Source: CAYQJS01 sp964417895
Lineage (GTDB): Bacteria > Chloroflexota > UBA6077 > SHYK01
DNA length: 64,000 nt
Assembly (NCBI GenBank): GCA_964417895.1
Contig: CAYQJS010000021.1
Coordinates: 15,186 to 79,185 of the forward strand
Direction of reading: 5' to 3'
How positions within the stretch are numbered: position 1 is the first letter of the stretch; every line of letters starts with the position of its first letter. The notes beneath the pieces are model-generated. The model saw nothing but the letters and a program-made list of their open reading frames with translations, ran no database searches and was not told the DNA's origin. The translations under genes were made by a program, and so were the position numbers. Of this stretch, positions 53,174 to 61,472 are shown one piece after another.

Positions 53174-53530
53174 CTAGCGCTCGACGATCACCCTCCGGCC
53201 GTGGTCCAGCAGGACGGCCAGATCGCGGAAGGGGCCAACGCCGACGATCGGCTCGTCGCCGAGGACCGTGATGTAGGCGGGCCTCATATCGAATCCCTCG
53301 AGACCTGCGACGCCCCGGTAATACGCCGCGAACGTGCGGTGTCCGCCGAGGAGCTGCCACCGTAGCGTCCCATCCGGAACTTCATCCGAGGGCCGGAATT
53401 GCTCTGGGATCACGACATCGCCTTCAAACCCGGTGTCCAAGAGGGCCTCGAACTCGAACGAACCGCCTTTGAACTCCAGTCGCACACTGACGTAGGGAAA
53501 CATCTCGCTGACGAGGCGCGGCCCGTTCAC
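53174..53530 (-). CDS. Retropepsin-like (clan AA) aspartic protease in the cas operon
   Basis: 118 residues from GTG, overlapping the upstream gene (GTGA). The catalytic Asp is in ALLDTGFEGDVVIPEQF (DTG motif with a hydrophobic flank). The C-terminal strand pair VLGDEPIVGVGPFRDLAVLL followed by RRVIVE is typical of single-domain retropepsin-like proteins that act as homodimers. It has no signal peptide. It sits between cas3 and cas5, in the same direction. A CRISPR role is not established; a mobile two-gene cassette is equally possible. Confidence 0.8.
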   Translation of the reverse strand: MNGPRLVSEMFPYVSVRLEFKGGSFEFEALLDTGFEGDVVIPEQFRPSDEVPDGTLRWQLLGGHRTFAAYYRGVAGLEGFDMRPAYITVLGDEPIVGVGPFRDLAVLLDHGRRVIVER

Positions 53531-53769
53531 CTCAATCTGCCGACCGCGCGCTCGCCGACCTTGTAGACGAAGTTCCCGCGACCGAAACGGGTTTCAGCGC
53601 GAGCCGTCGCCTCAGCCAGTGTTGGGGCTAGGAGCGTCTCGCCCGACTCAGACACGACGAGGAACTCCCCTTTGTGCTCCCGTTCCAGGGGCTTCCCATG
53701 CAGCTCATAGAGCGCGTCGTACCGACGCTCAAGCTCTCTCATCCCCTTCTGGCGCTCGCGACCTGGCAT
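53527..53769 (-). CDS. Small DUF5678-like partner of the retropepsin
   Basis: 80 residues from the ATG at 53769, which has AGGAG 8 nt upstream; a GTG at 53793 is an alternative. After a basic N-terminus and a helical RELERRYDALYELHGKPL, the core HKGEFLVVSESGETLLAPT then LAEATARAETRFGRGNF resembles DUF5678-type proteins, small domains often encoded beside clan AA proteases. Its stop overlaps the protease start. It lies 53 nt after cas3. It could be a substrate, an inhibitor or a DNA-linked partner; the function is unknown. Confidence 0.65.
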   Translation of the reverse strand: MPGRERQKGMRELERRYDALYELHGKPLEREHKGEFLVVSESGETLLAPTLAEATARAETRFGRGNFVYKVGERAVGRLR

Positions 53770-53820
53770 ACCCCTCACTCCTGACGGCGACACCCTGGCC
53801 GATTATCCTCCGGCGCCATG

Positions 53821-56031
53821 TCACACCACCAGCGCCGCGGCGTCCATGTCCTGGGCCACGAGGCCGCGAACCGGGTGGTAGTCGCCGAGCCACTCGCTGA
53901 GCCCGGACGCGAGCGGTTCGCCGATGAAGCCCCGCCGCCGGAACCCCTCGGCTTCCCTGCGCCGGACGGCGACGATGTATGGCTGCAGTCGGCGCACCAG
54001 AGCGCGCCCGTCTCCATGGCCAGCCGCTAACTCGTCCACCCTGCGCTGAACTGCGCGGCGCTCTTGTTCAGAACCATAGCCGGTTATGACCACGCTCTCC
54101 GTGTCGTCGTCGATCATGCGGAACCGTTGCGCAACCTCAGGGTAGTCGAGATCCCGCCGACACTCCTGGATGCGCTTGCTATCTACCCCAAGCTCCCCCA
54201 GCGTCCCGAGCCACATCTCGAAGTATCTCCGGGCGTGTTCTGGGTCGTCAGGGTCGAGCGCGCCAGCCCCCAGGAGGGTCCGCGTAACGTCACATCCGAT
54301 GCGATAGGCGCCTGGCGGCAGCCTGCCTTCGGTAGGCGCGAACACGATGACCCGCCCCCATTCGCGCTTCCCCTCGCGATTGCAACGGCCCGCCGCCTGG
54401 ATGACGCTGTCCAGCGGACCGAGCGCCCTGAGCACCAGGGGGAAGTCGATGTCCACACCGGCCTCGACGACCTGCGTCGATACGAGGCGGCATGGCTCGC
54501 CGCTGGCGAGGCGCCTGCGGATTTCGGTGATTACCGCTTGCCGATGCGCGCCACAGAGGAGCGTGGAGAGGTGCAGGGCGGCCGGGTCATCGAGGGCGTC
54601 CAGCAGCGCCAGTGCGTCGGCCTTCGTGTTCACCACAGCCAACGCCTGCGGCTCAGCCCGCATCAGGTCGGCCACCTCTCCCCATTGGAGGCCTGGTTCG
54701 GTTCGCCACTCGTACGTCGCCCGCCGCAGAGCCTCGAAATAGCGGGACGCGGCCGGGACGATGTCCGTCGCGGCAGCGCGGGCGAAGGAGGGAATCACCT
54801 CGAAGGCCGGCTGCGTCGCCGTCGAGATGACGACCGTGGTCCCGTACGTGGCGCACAGCTCTCGAAGAGCGTCGAGGATGGGGTCGAGCAGGTGAGGCGG
54901 CAGCGCCTGAGCCTCGTCGAGGATCACGACGCTACGAGCGAGGCGGTGGAGCTTCCGCGTTGCGCTTGTGCTATTGGCAAAGAGGCTTTCGAAGAGCTGG
55001 ACAGTGGTAGTGACGATGATGGGTGCGTCCCAGTTCTCAGCGCTCAGGCGCGCCCACACTTCTTCGGGGCGGAAGCTGTCTCCGTCCTCTGCGTCGAGGC
55101 GCTGGCCGCCGCTATGGTGCTCCAGCACGACGGGATGCTGGTCGTCGCCACTGCCGAAGATATCGCGGTAGACCTGTGCCGTCTGTTGAGTGATGCTGAT
55201 GTACGGAACGGCGACGACGACCCGGCGGTGGCCGTGCTTGAGCGCGTGCTGGAGCGCAAAGGCCATGGCTGAGCGGGTCTTCCCCCCACCGGTGGGGACT
55301 GCGAGGCGGAACAGACCGGGGGGCTGCTGCGCGGCGTCGACGCACGCTGCGAACACCTCCTGCCGAACCGCTTTGACCACGTCAGCCTTGGGGCCGACCG
55401 GGCTAAGCAGACGAAGCTCATTCTGGTTACGGACGAGTCGGTCCCACAGCTCTGTCATGGTGGCGGCGCTCCCGCGGAGCGCCGCTTGCTCGCGCGTGAA
55501 ATGTCGTTCCGTATCGAGACGATCGGCGTCGATCAATGCAGAGAACAGCATGCGGAGGAAAAGCTCGGCCCTGAGACGATCGTTCTGGATGCCCGGCGGG
55601 AGGGGTACGTCCGCCTTCGGCTCGAGGTCGGGCATCGCCTCTCTGGCCAGACGCAGCGCCTCGATGGGGCCCGGTCTGGCTGCCCGCTCCGCGACCCAGC
55701 TCCTCAGTGTGGGGGCCGCATGGAGGCCGCCGTGGTGGCCCTGAACCAGAAGGCCGAGGGTGCCCATATCCCTCCTGGCACAGGCCAGGGCCGTTCCCGC
55801 CGCCTTGTGGTCCACACTCGCCAAACGGGCGCCCGCCTCGCACGATAGCAGGTAATGCTGCCACGCGGGGTCGAACTTCCCTACGTCGTGCCAGAGGCCG
55901 AGCCAGTAACCAGCTTCAGCCGCGCCGAAGTCTCGGGCAAAGCTCGCTGTCAGCTGGCCGACGCTGCGGAGATGCGCGACGAGGTCGTGGCGCTGCCCCT
56001 GGGCGTTGCGGGAGTGGGCGTAAGCCATCAT
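53821..56031 (-). CDS. cas3: CRISPR-associated helicase-nuclease Cas3 with HD domain
   Basis: 736 residues. The N-terminal HD nuclease shows LGLWHDVGKFDPAW, VDHKAAGTALA and VQGHHGG. The superfamily 2 helicase follows with Walker A PTGGGKTRSAM near residue 240, DEAQ box VVILDEAQALPPH, STATQPAF and motif VI region DSVIQAAGRCNREGK. Cas3 is recruited by Cascade and degrades target DNA. GAGGTGAC precedes the ATG. It is the first cas gene, separated from cas5 by the protease cassette. Confidence 0.96.
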   Translation of the reverse strand: MMAYAHSRNAQGQRHDLVAHLRSVGQLTASFARDFGAAEAGYWLGLWHDVGKFDPAWQHYLLSCEAGARLASVDHKAAGTALACARRDMGTLGLLVQGHHGGLHAAPTLRSWVAERAARPGPIEALRLAREAMPDLEPKADVPLPPGIQNDRLRAELFLRMLFSALIDADRLDTERHFTREQAALRGSAATMTELWDRLVRNQNELRLLSPVGPKADVVKAVRQEVFAACVDAAQQPPGLFRLAVPTGGGKTRSAMAFALQHALKHGHRRVVVAVPYISITQQTAQVYRDIFGSGDDQHPVVLEHHSGGQRLDAEDGDSFRPEEVWARLSAENWDAPIIVTTTVQLFESLFANSTSATRKLHRLARSVVILDEAQALPPHLLDPILDALRELCATYGTTVVISTATQPAFEVIPSFARAAATDIVPAASRYFEALRRATYEWRTEPGLQWGEVADLMRAEPQALAVVNTKADALALLDALDDPAALHLSTLLCGAHRQAVITEIRRRLASGEPCRLVSTQVVEAGVDIDFPLVLRALGPLDSVIQAAGRCNREGKREWGRVIVFAPTEGRLPPGAYRIGCDVTRTLLGAGALDPDDPEHARRYFEMWLGTLGELGVDSKRIQECRRDLDYPEVAQRFRMIDDDTESVVITGYGSEQERRAVQRRVDELAAGHGDGRALVRRLQPYIVAVRRREAEGFRRRGFIGEPLASGLSEWLGDYHPVRGLVAQDMDAAALVV

Positions 56032-56117
56032 GTCACCTCATTCGCCCCTGGCTCACCCCACCCTGTCCCACTGCTAGGCGTTCCAGATGCGGGGTCTTGT
56101 AAGGGCCCCGGATCGGC

Positions 56118-56255
56118 CGCCTTCAGCGCTCGCACCCCCACCGGGTCGTCGTGGCCGTGCTCGGTGTGGATGAGGACCTGCTGGCCCGCATGGATCTCCG
56201 CGTAGCGCACGAGATTGCGCGCCCCATCGAGCAGCGCCTCGGACGCTCTCGGCCG
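56118..56255 (-). pseudogene. 5' fragment resembling an aminopeptidase T-like gene
   Basis: The minus-strand frame reads ASEALLDGARNLVRYAEI then HAGQQVLIHTEHGHDDP, like the N-terminus of M29/aminopeptidase-T-like proteins (ARxLV-x-PGxxVLI). Similarity ends near 56118 and the frame closes at 56028 inside the cas3 start. Only the beginning of the gene remains, directly after the amidohydrolase stop. The family call is tentative. Confidence 0.45.
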
Positions 56256-56262
56256 CTACGAT

Positions 56263-57273
56263 TCATTCGTCTTCCCAGCCATAGAACCTCAGGGCGTTGC
56301 CGCCCAGGATCTTCTGCTTCGCGTCCTCCGAGATGTCCGTCCGCTCGCGGATGGTGGACACGACACGGGGGAACATGCCGTCCCAGTGCGGGTAATCCGA
56401 CGCGAACAGGATCCTGTCCTCGCCGATCCGCTCGATGACGTAGGGGAGCATCCCCTCTTCGGGCTCCGTCGCGAAGAACCAGTTGCCATTGCGCACGTAC
56501 TCGCTGGGCTTCTCCTTGCAGAGCGGGGCCTCTACCTTCCCGCGCTTCTCCCATTCCTCGTCCATCCGCTCCATCCAGTACGGCACCCAGCCCACACCGC
56601 ACTCGAGAAAGCCGATGCGAAGCCCCGGGAACTGCTCGGCCACGCCGCTATACAGCAAGCCGGCGAACTGGATGATCGTTTCCACCGGCCTGCCGATGGT
56701 ATGCATGTAGAGGAAACTATCGAACCGGTGGTCGCCTGCCGGGCCCTCACGCCGATTGTGCACGCAGAATGGCACGTTGAGCCGCTCGATCTCCGCGTAG
56801 ATCGGCCAGAAGGTCCGCGACCCCAGGTGCTCCTTCATGCCCTGGCTGGCGACGGCGACGCCCGCCAGCCCCAGCTCGCCCACTGCGCGGTTCAGCTCCT
56901 CGACTGCCGCCTCAACGTCCTGGAACGGGAGCAGCGCGATCGCCTTGAGGCGAGGGCTCTCGCGGCAGACCTGGGCGATGAAGTCGTTGTAGGCGCGCGC
57001 GTACGCGACGGCGTAGTCGCGCTCGACGAGCCCACTTACGCTGAAGCTGCTGGTCGGGAAAAGCACCGAGACGTCGATCCCCTCCCGGTCCATGTCCCGC
57101 AGCCGCGTCGGGATGTCGCTGTCTTCGATGCCTCCCAGGAGCCCGCCCATGCTGGTGTCCATGCCGTCGGAGGCGAGGAGCGCGCCGCGTCGTTTGCTGT
57201 AGGGCTCGGCGAGATGCGGCCGAATGTCTCCGTCTCGTTCGACGATGTGGCCGTCGGCGTCAATCACTGCCAT
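56263..57273 (-). CDS. ACMSD-like amidohydrolase (Amidohydro_2)
   Basis: 336 residues. It starts MAVIDADGHIVERDGDIRPH and has FCVHNRREG, FPGLRIGFLECGVGWVPYWM and the catalytic-type Asp in FASDYPHWDG, ending ILGGNALRFYG. The position of the C-terminal Asp and the DADGH motif match the other amidohydrolases in the window, but the middle is more distant. It is immediately left of the secreted IPT/TIG gene, on the same strand. Substrate unknown. A truncated gene follows it. Confidence 0.88.
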   Translation of the reverse strand: MAVIDADGHIVERDGDIRPHLAEPYSKRRGALLASDGMDTSMGGLLGGIEDSDIPTRLRDMDREGIDVSVLFPTSSFSVSGLVERDYAVAYARAYNDFIAQVCRESPRLKAIALLPFQDVEAAVEELNRAVGELGLAGVAVASQGMKEHLGSRTFWPIYAEIERLNVPFCVHNRREGPAGDHRFDSFLYMHTIGRPVETIIQFAGLLYSGVAEQFPGLRIGFLECGVGWVPYWMERMDEEWEKRGKVEAPLCKEKPSEYVRNGNWFFATEPEEGMLPYVIERIGEDRILFASDYPHWDGMFPRVVSTIRERTDISEDAKQKILGGNALRFYGWEDE

Positions 57274-57346
57274 GGTTCACCTCTCCCTATTGGTCTCTCG
57301 TGGTTTTCACGTTCGTAACCGATCAGGAAATCTTCGCACAGCACAG

Positions 57347-58816
57347 TCAATTCGACGCGAGCTGGTGGAAACGCAGCGCGGGTCCGAAGGGCAGATCCAG
57401 CGCGGGGCCGTGTCCCAACGAACGCGTCGGCCACGAGGGCGGCGAGGAAACCCAGGGTACGAGCTGCGACAGTGCGACCGGATCGAGCCGCCCGTCCGGC
57501 GCCGCGCCACGGACGACCGCGCCGTCGCCCCGGGGCGGCGGCCCAGACGTGCCAAGGTCGTTGATAACCTCATCGGTGCAGAGATCGACAGCAACTTCCA
57601 GAGTCACCTCGCCCTCCAATTCGGGAGATGCGAACAGTACCCCTACGACGCAGCGACCGAAGGCCGTCGCCGCAAGGGTGGCGGCGCCCTCGTCGTACCC
57701 TGACTCTCGTAGCTGCTCTGCGAACGCCCCCGTCGCCTCGTCGAGGCCCCCAGGCTCGAGGCCGCGCGCGTAAGCCAGACACGCCTCGGTCTCGTCTCCT
57801 TCCACGTGTTCGTCTCCAAATATGAGGGGGAAGGCGTTTGCCCGGCACTCACGCAGTCGACGCGCAAAGTCGGCCTGGATCGGTTGCGGGCCGTCGGGTG
57901 CGAGGCCAAACTGCCCAGCGGTCGCGCCGGGGGGCATCACCCCGGGCGTGGGGGCGGGCGTCAGCGCCGGCTCGACAGGACCGAGGGCCTGCGGCACGAG
58001 CGTCGCCGTCGCGGTGGGCGTGGGCGTGTTGGTTGCCGTCGGCGTGCTCGTAGCGTTAGTCGCGAGTACCAGCACGCTGCCGTCCCACGCCTGCACTCCT
58101 CCGCCGAATCTTGCGCCCCGAACGCTGACGACGTACGTCCCCGGTGGGGCGGCCTCCGGTATTTCCACCAGCGGAGCGATCCGGCACAGGTTGGTTGCCT
58201 GCTCGGCCGGCGGACTGATGAAGTACCCCTGGGGCCCTGTGAGCGAGATCGTAACGGTGGCGCTCGGCAGAAACCCGCCCGCCTGAAGGACGGCGCTGCC
58301 GCCCCGAGGGAGCTCCGCCGGGAACAAGAACGACGGGCTGGTGCACTCCAGGGGTTGCGCCTCGCCGGGCGTGGGCGTACGGGTTGGCGTTGGCGTGCTT
58401 GTCGGAGCGCTGCCGGTGATCGTGAACGGCTGGTGGAAGGGTGGGCCGCCAGACCCATCGACCACCGCCACTCTAAAAGGGCAGGGCGGTGGGCCATTCT
58501 GGTTTCGAAGATCGGTCACTGACACGCTGAAGGTGAGCTGGGCGCTGCCCTGCGTGGCCGGTGCGCTGCCCATGAATATGTTGATGCCGCCGCCCATGGA
58601 ATTGACGCATTCAAAGTACACCTGCATCCTCGCGGTCGAAGACAGGCCGCTGCCGCTGACAGTGACCGTGGTGCCGACGGGCCCAGAGGTGGGCGATACG
58701 GCGAACGTGGCCGCTGCCAGAACGCGCCGCGTCGAAGATACCCCGGGCATCAGCGCGCCGGCGATGGCAACAAGGGTGCAGAGGCCAACCAACGGCCACC
58801 AGGCTAAACGCGGCAT
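57347..58816 (-). CDS. Secreted protein with IPT/TIG-like domains and Thr-Pro linkers
   Basis: 489 residues. A signal peptide is suggested by LVGLCTLVAIAGALMPG, with VLAAATFAVSPTSGPVGTTV beginning a TIG/IPT-like fold (PxSGPxGTxVTVSGxG). A Thr-Pro linker (TPTPTRTPTP) separates it from a second beta domain with ELPRGGSAVLQAGGFLPSAT, then another TP linker and a C-terminal region rich in Cys and acidic residues. It is probably cell-surface and binding in nature. The last 60 residues are Pro/Arg-rich. Unrelated in function to its neighbours as far as seen. Confidence 0.75.
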   Translation of the reverse strand: MPRLAWWPLVGLCTLVAIAGALMPGVSSTRRVLAAATFAVSPTSGPVGTTVTVSGSGLSSTARMQVYFECVNSMGGGINIFMGSAPATQGSAQLTFSVSVTDLRNQNGPPPCPFRVAVVDGSGGPPFHQPFTITGSAPTSTPTPTRTPTPGEAQPLECTSPSFLFPAELPRGGSAVLQAGGFLPSATVTISLTGPQGYFISPPAEQATNLCRIAPLVEIPEAAPPGTYVVSVRGARFGGGVQAWDGSVLVLATNATSTPTATNTPTPTATATLVPQALGPVEPALTPAPTPGVMPPGATAGQFGLAPDGPQPIQADFARRLRECRANAFPLIFGDEHVEGDETEACLAYARGLEPGGLDEATGAFAEQLRESGYDEGAATLAATAFGRCVVGVLFASPELEGEVTLEVAVDLCTDEVINDLGTSGPPPRGDGAVVRGAAPDGRLDPVALSQLVPWVSSPPSWPTRSLGHGPALDLPFGPALRFHQLASN

Positions 58817-59069
58817 TGTCGCACCTCAGTGAGGGCGGCTCGGCCGCTCTCCTGCCCGATAGCCTCAGCGGGCTTCGGGTGCGCGGATGCTATCACCCGC
58901 CGCGCGACCCGATCAAACACGTCGTCGTTGGTAAACGGGTTAGGAACCCGCCCACTGACGCGCCGCTCGTGCCCCCGACACGCGGAGCGCCCGGTTTCGT
59001 CCACTACTACAATCTGTCAGTCGCGCCCCTCAACGCGGGGCGCCGACAGGGGACTGGAGGGAATTGACC

Positions 59070-60776
59070 ATGTGGCGTACGCTCCCGGCTGTTGTCCTGC
59101 TGCTCACTCTGGCGACCGCGGCCTGCGCGCCGGGCGTTGTGCCGGGCTCTTCGGCAGTGGAGCAGCCATCGGCTCTGAGACAGGCCCGCTCGCTATCCAT
59201 CGTGCTGCGCATCGAGCCGATTGCCGTGTCCGAGGGCCGCGGCGGCGTCAGCCAGAACCACATGGGCGCCGCGCTGTTCACCGCGACCATGAGCCGCACC
59301 AACCCTCAGGAGATGCCGTACCCCGTCCTCGCCCAGGCGCTCCCCGAGTTGAACACTGACACCTGGCGCGTCTTCCCCGATGGCCGTATGGAGACGGTCT
59401 ATCGGCTCAAGCCGGGGCTCGCCTGGCACGATGGAGCTGCTCTCTCTGCCGAAGACTTCGTGCTGGGCCATCACTCGCGGACGGCGAGGATTGCGTGGGC
59501 GCAGCGGCAGCCGTCACTGGAGGCCCGCCAGATCGAAGATGTGACGGCCGAGGACGCGCTCACAGTCGTGGTTCGCTGGCGGCAGCCAAACGCCGACGCG
59601 GCGACGCTGGAGCTGGAGCCCCTCCCACGGCACATCCTCGCGGGTCCGCTCGAGCAGGGATCGCCCGACGCGTACGGGAGCCACCCGTACTGGACGACAG
59701 AGTACGTGGGTGCCGGGCCCTACCGCCTCCAGCGGTGGGAGCCCGGCGGCTTCATCGAGGGCACCGCCTTCGAGAACTACGCCCTGGGACGCCCCAGGAT
59801 CGAGCGCGTGGTGCTCACCTGGAGCGCCGATCCCAACGCCACGCTGACGCGATTGCTTTCGGGCGACGTGGACATGGCGGCGGATTCGGCGCTGCAGTTT
59901 CAGCAAGCCGTCGTGCTCCGCCGCGGCTGGGCCGCTGAGAACAAGGGCGCCGTCCTCTTGAGCCCCACCCAGGTCCGCCACTTCAACATCCAGCTCCGGC
60001 CGGAGTTCGTGACGCCACGGGCTATCCTGGACGTGCGCGTGCGAAAGGCAATCATGCATGCCCTGGATCGGCAGGCAATCGCCGACGCGATGCTGGAGGG
60101 CGAGGGGACCATCGCCCAGAGCATGATTCCCCCGAACGTCGGCTTCTACGACATCGTCGATCGAGCGATCCCGAAGTACCCGCACGACCTGCGCCGGGCC
60201 GACGAGCTCATGGTGGAGGCAGGCTTCCCGAAAGGGGCTGATGGCGTCTACACGAGCCTTACTGAGGGACGGTTCGGCCCCGAGGTGCGCGGCCTGGCTG
60301 AGGGCCAGGACGCCCAGGAGACGACCATCGTCGTCGACTACCTACGGCGCGCGGGGATGGACGTCGGCCTGAACCTGATCCCGGCCGTGGTGTACAACCG
60401 CAACCGCGACGAGCAGATCTCGACCTACCCCGCGATTCGCACGACCTACGCCACGCTGATGGGGGACTTCGCGTTGAACAAGTTCATCACGTCGGACATC
60501 GCGCGCGCCGAGACGGCGTGGCGCGGCTCCAATCGGACCGGCTGGTCCAACGCCGCCTTCGACGGAGTGTACGACACGTTTGTGAGGACACTGGCGCGAG
60601 CAGAGCGCCATCGCCTCATGGCGGAGATGGCAAGGCTATTGAACGAAGAGCTGCCGGTCATGCCGATGTACTTCAACTTCGAGGTTGTCGCCCACCTGGC
60701 CGGCCTCCACGGGCCGCACGTCGCCGCTCCGACGAGCACCGAGCACGGCAACGTGCATGAGTGGGAGTGGCGATGA
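59070..60776 (+). CDS. ABC transporter substrate-binding lipoprotein, family 5
   Basis: 568 residues from ATG 59070, 8 nt after GGAGGG; a TTG at 59064 is less likely. Lipobox LATAAC follows a hydrophobic signal. DGRMETVYRLKPGLAWHDGA and AALSAEDFVLGH form the family-5 signature; RKAIMHALDRQAIADAML is the second-lobe mark. It begins a unit with a cupin gene. No permease is adjacent. Paralogue of the other binding proteins in the window. Confidence 0.9.
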   Translation: MWRTLPAVVLLLTLATAACAPGVVPGSSAVEQPSALRQARSLSIVLRIEPIAVSEGRGGVSQNHMGAALFTATMSRTNPQEMPYPVLAQALPELNTDTWRVFPDGRMETVYRLKPGLAWHDGAALSAEDFVLGHHSRTARIAWAQRQPSLEARQIEDVTAEDALTVVVRWRQPNADAATLELEPLPRHILAGPLEQGSPDAYGSHPYWTTEYVGAGPYRLQRWEPGGFIEGTAFENYALGRPRIERVVLTWSADPNATLTRLLSGDVDMAADSALQFQQAVVLRRGWAAENKGAVLLSPTQVRHFNIQLRPEFVTPRAILDVRVRKAIMHALDRQAIADAMLEGEGTIAQSMIPPNVGFYDIVDRAIPKYPHDLRRADELMVEAGFPKGADGVYTSLTEGRFGPEVRGLAEGQDAQETTIVVDYLRRAGMDVGLNLIPAVVYNRNRDEQISTYPAIRTTYATLMGDFALNKFITSDIARAETAWRGSNRTGWSNAAFDGVYDTFVRTLARAERHRLMAEMARLLNEELPVMPMYFNFEVVAHLAGLHGPHVAAPTSTEHGNVHEWEWR

Positions 60777-61078
60777 GCTGGGCGCTCAGTCGCGGATATC
60801 CTGCAGTTCCCCTCGATGAGCCCGACTCGTAGGTCGGGGAAGCGCTGGAGTCTGAGCGTCGCCTCCTCCATTTATGCTGATGGACTTCGCTCGCTCGGTC
60901 TCGATTTTACCCCCGATGCGGGTCCGGGCTGTGGCGCTTCCCACCACTATCAGAGACCCGGAGCGCTCAACCCGCAGGTTGCCCTTCACGCTCGTGCGTA
61001 AGCGCTATGCTATGCAGTCGGGGTAGCCTCAGCCAGTGAGGCAAGCAAACGAAGGAGTCACAAGCGACGGCGATAGCG
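60777..61078. other. 302-bp gap with possible amidohydrolase relic
   Basis: No intact gene. On the minus strand about 60800-60855 the frame reads LQRFPDLRVGLIEGNC, like the FPxLRVGxxEG segment of the amidohydrolases here, with no further similarity. Nothing else is seen. Confidence 0.4.
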
Positions 61079-61423
61079 ATGGACACGGAAGCACTTCGCA
61101 CGGAGGCTGAATAGCAGCGGGCGCAGACCCACCAAGCTGCTCGGAGCTACAAGGGCCCATACCAGAAATGGAAGGAGATGCAGGGCATCGACACCATCTA
61201 TTATGGGTTCTCGGTGTCGAACATCTACACGGCCGAGGTCAAGCCATGGCCCGCGCGCGGCGGCTGTGGCGTCTTCATCAACCTCGGTGGGAGCGCGGGG
61301 TTCAACGACTCCTACATCTATGAGTTCGACTATGAGCTCGACCAGACGGGGTTTATCGACGAGCTGATTCAGGAGGGCCGAAGCGTTCGGGAGACGGGCG
61401 ACGGCGTGGCCACGATCTGGTGA
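61079..61423 (+). pseudogene. Truncated cupin gene, paralogue of 63291
   Basis: The frame from ATG 61079 (MDTEALRTEAE) meets TAG at 61112, then continues SYKGPYQKWKEMQGIDTIYY and GGCGVFINLGGSAGFNDSYI. These align with the intact cupin at 63291 (YKSPYERWKTSQG, GGSGVFINLDGSAGFNDSYV). The segment that holds the metal-binding His in the intact copy is altered (GFIDELIQEG) and the frame ends at 61423, so the C-terminal half is missing. Confidence 0.8.
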
Positions 61424-61472
61424 GCGGCGAGGGTGAACGGTTCGCTCAATCCCGGGCGAAGTGGAGGCGGAC

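Noticed and set aside
54064..55272. 402-codon plus-strand frame
   Set aside because: Antisense to cas3, with composition expected of a shadow frame.
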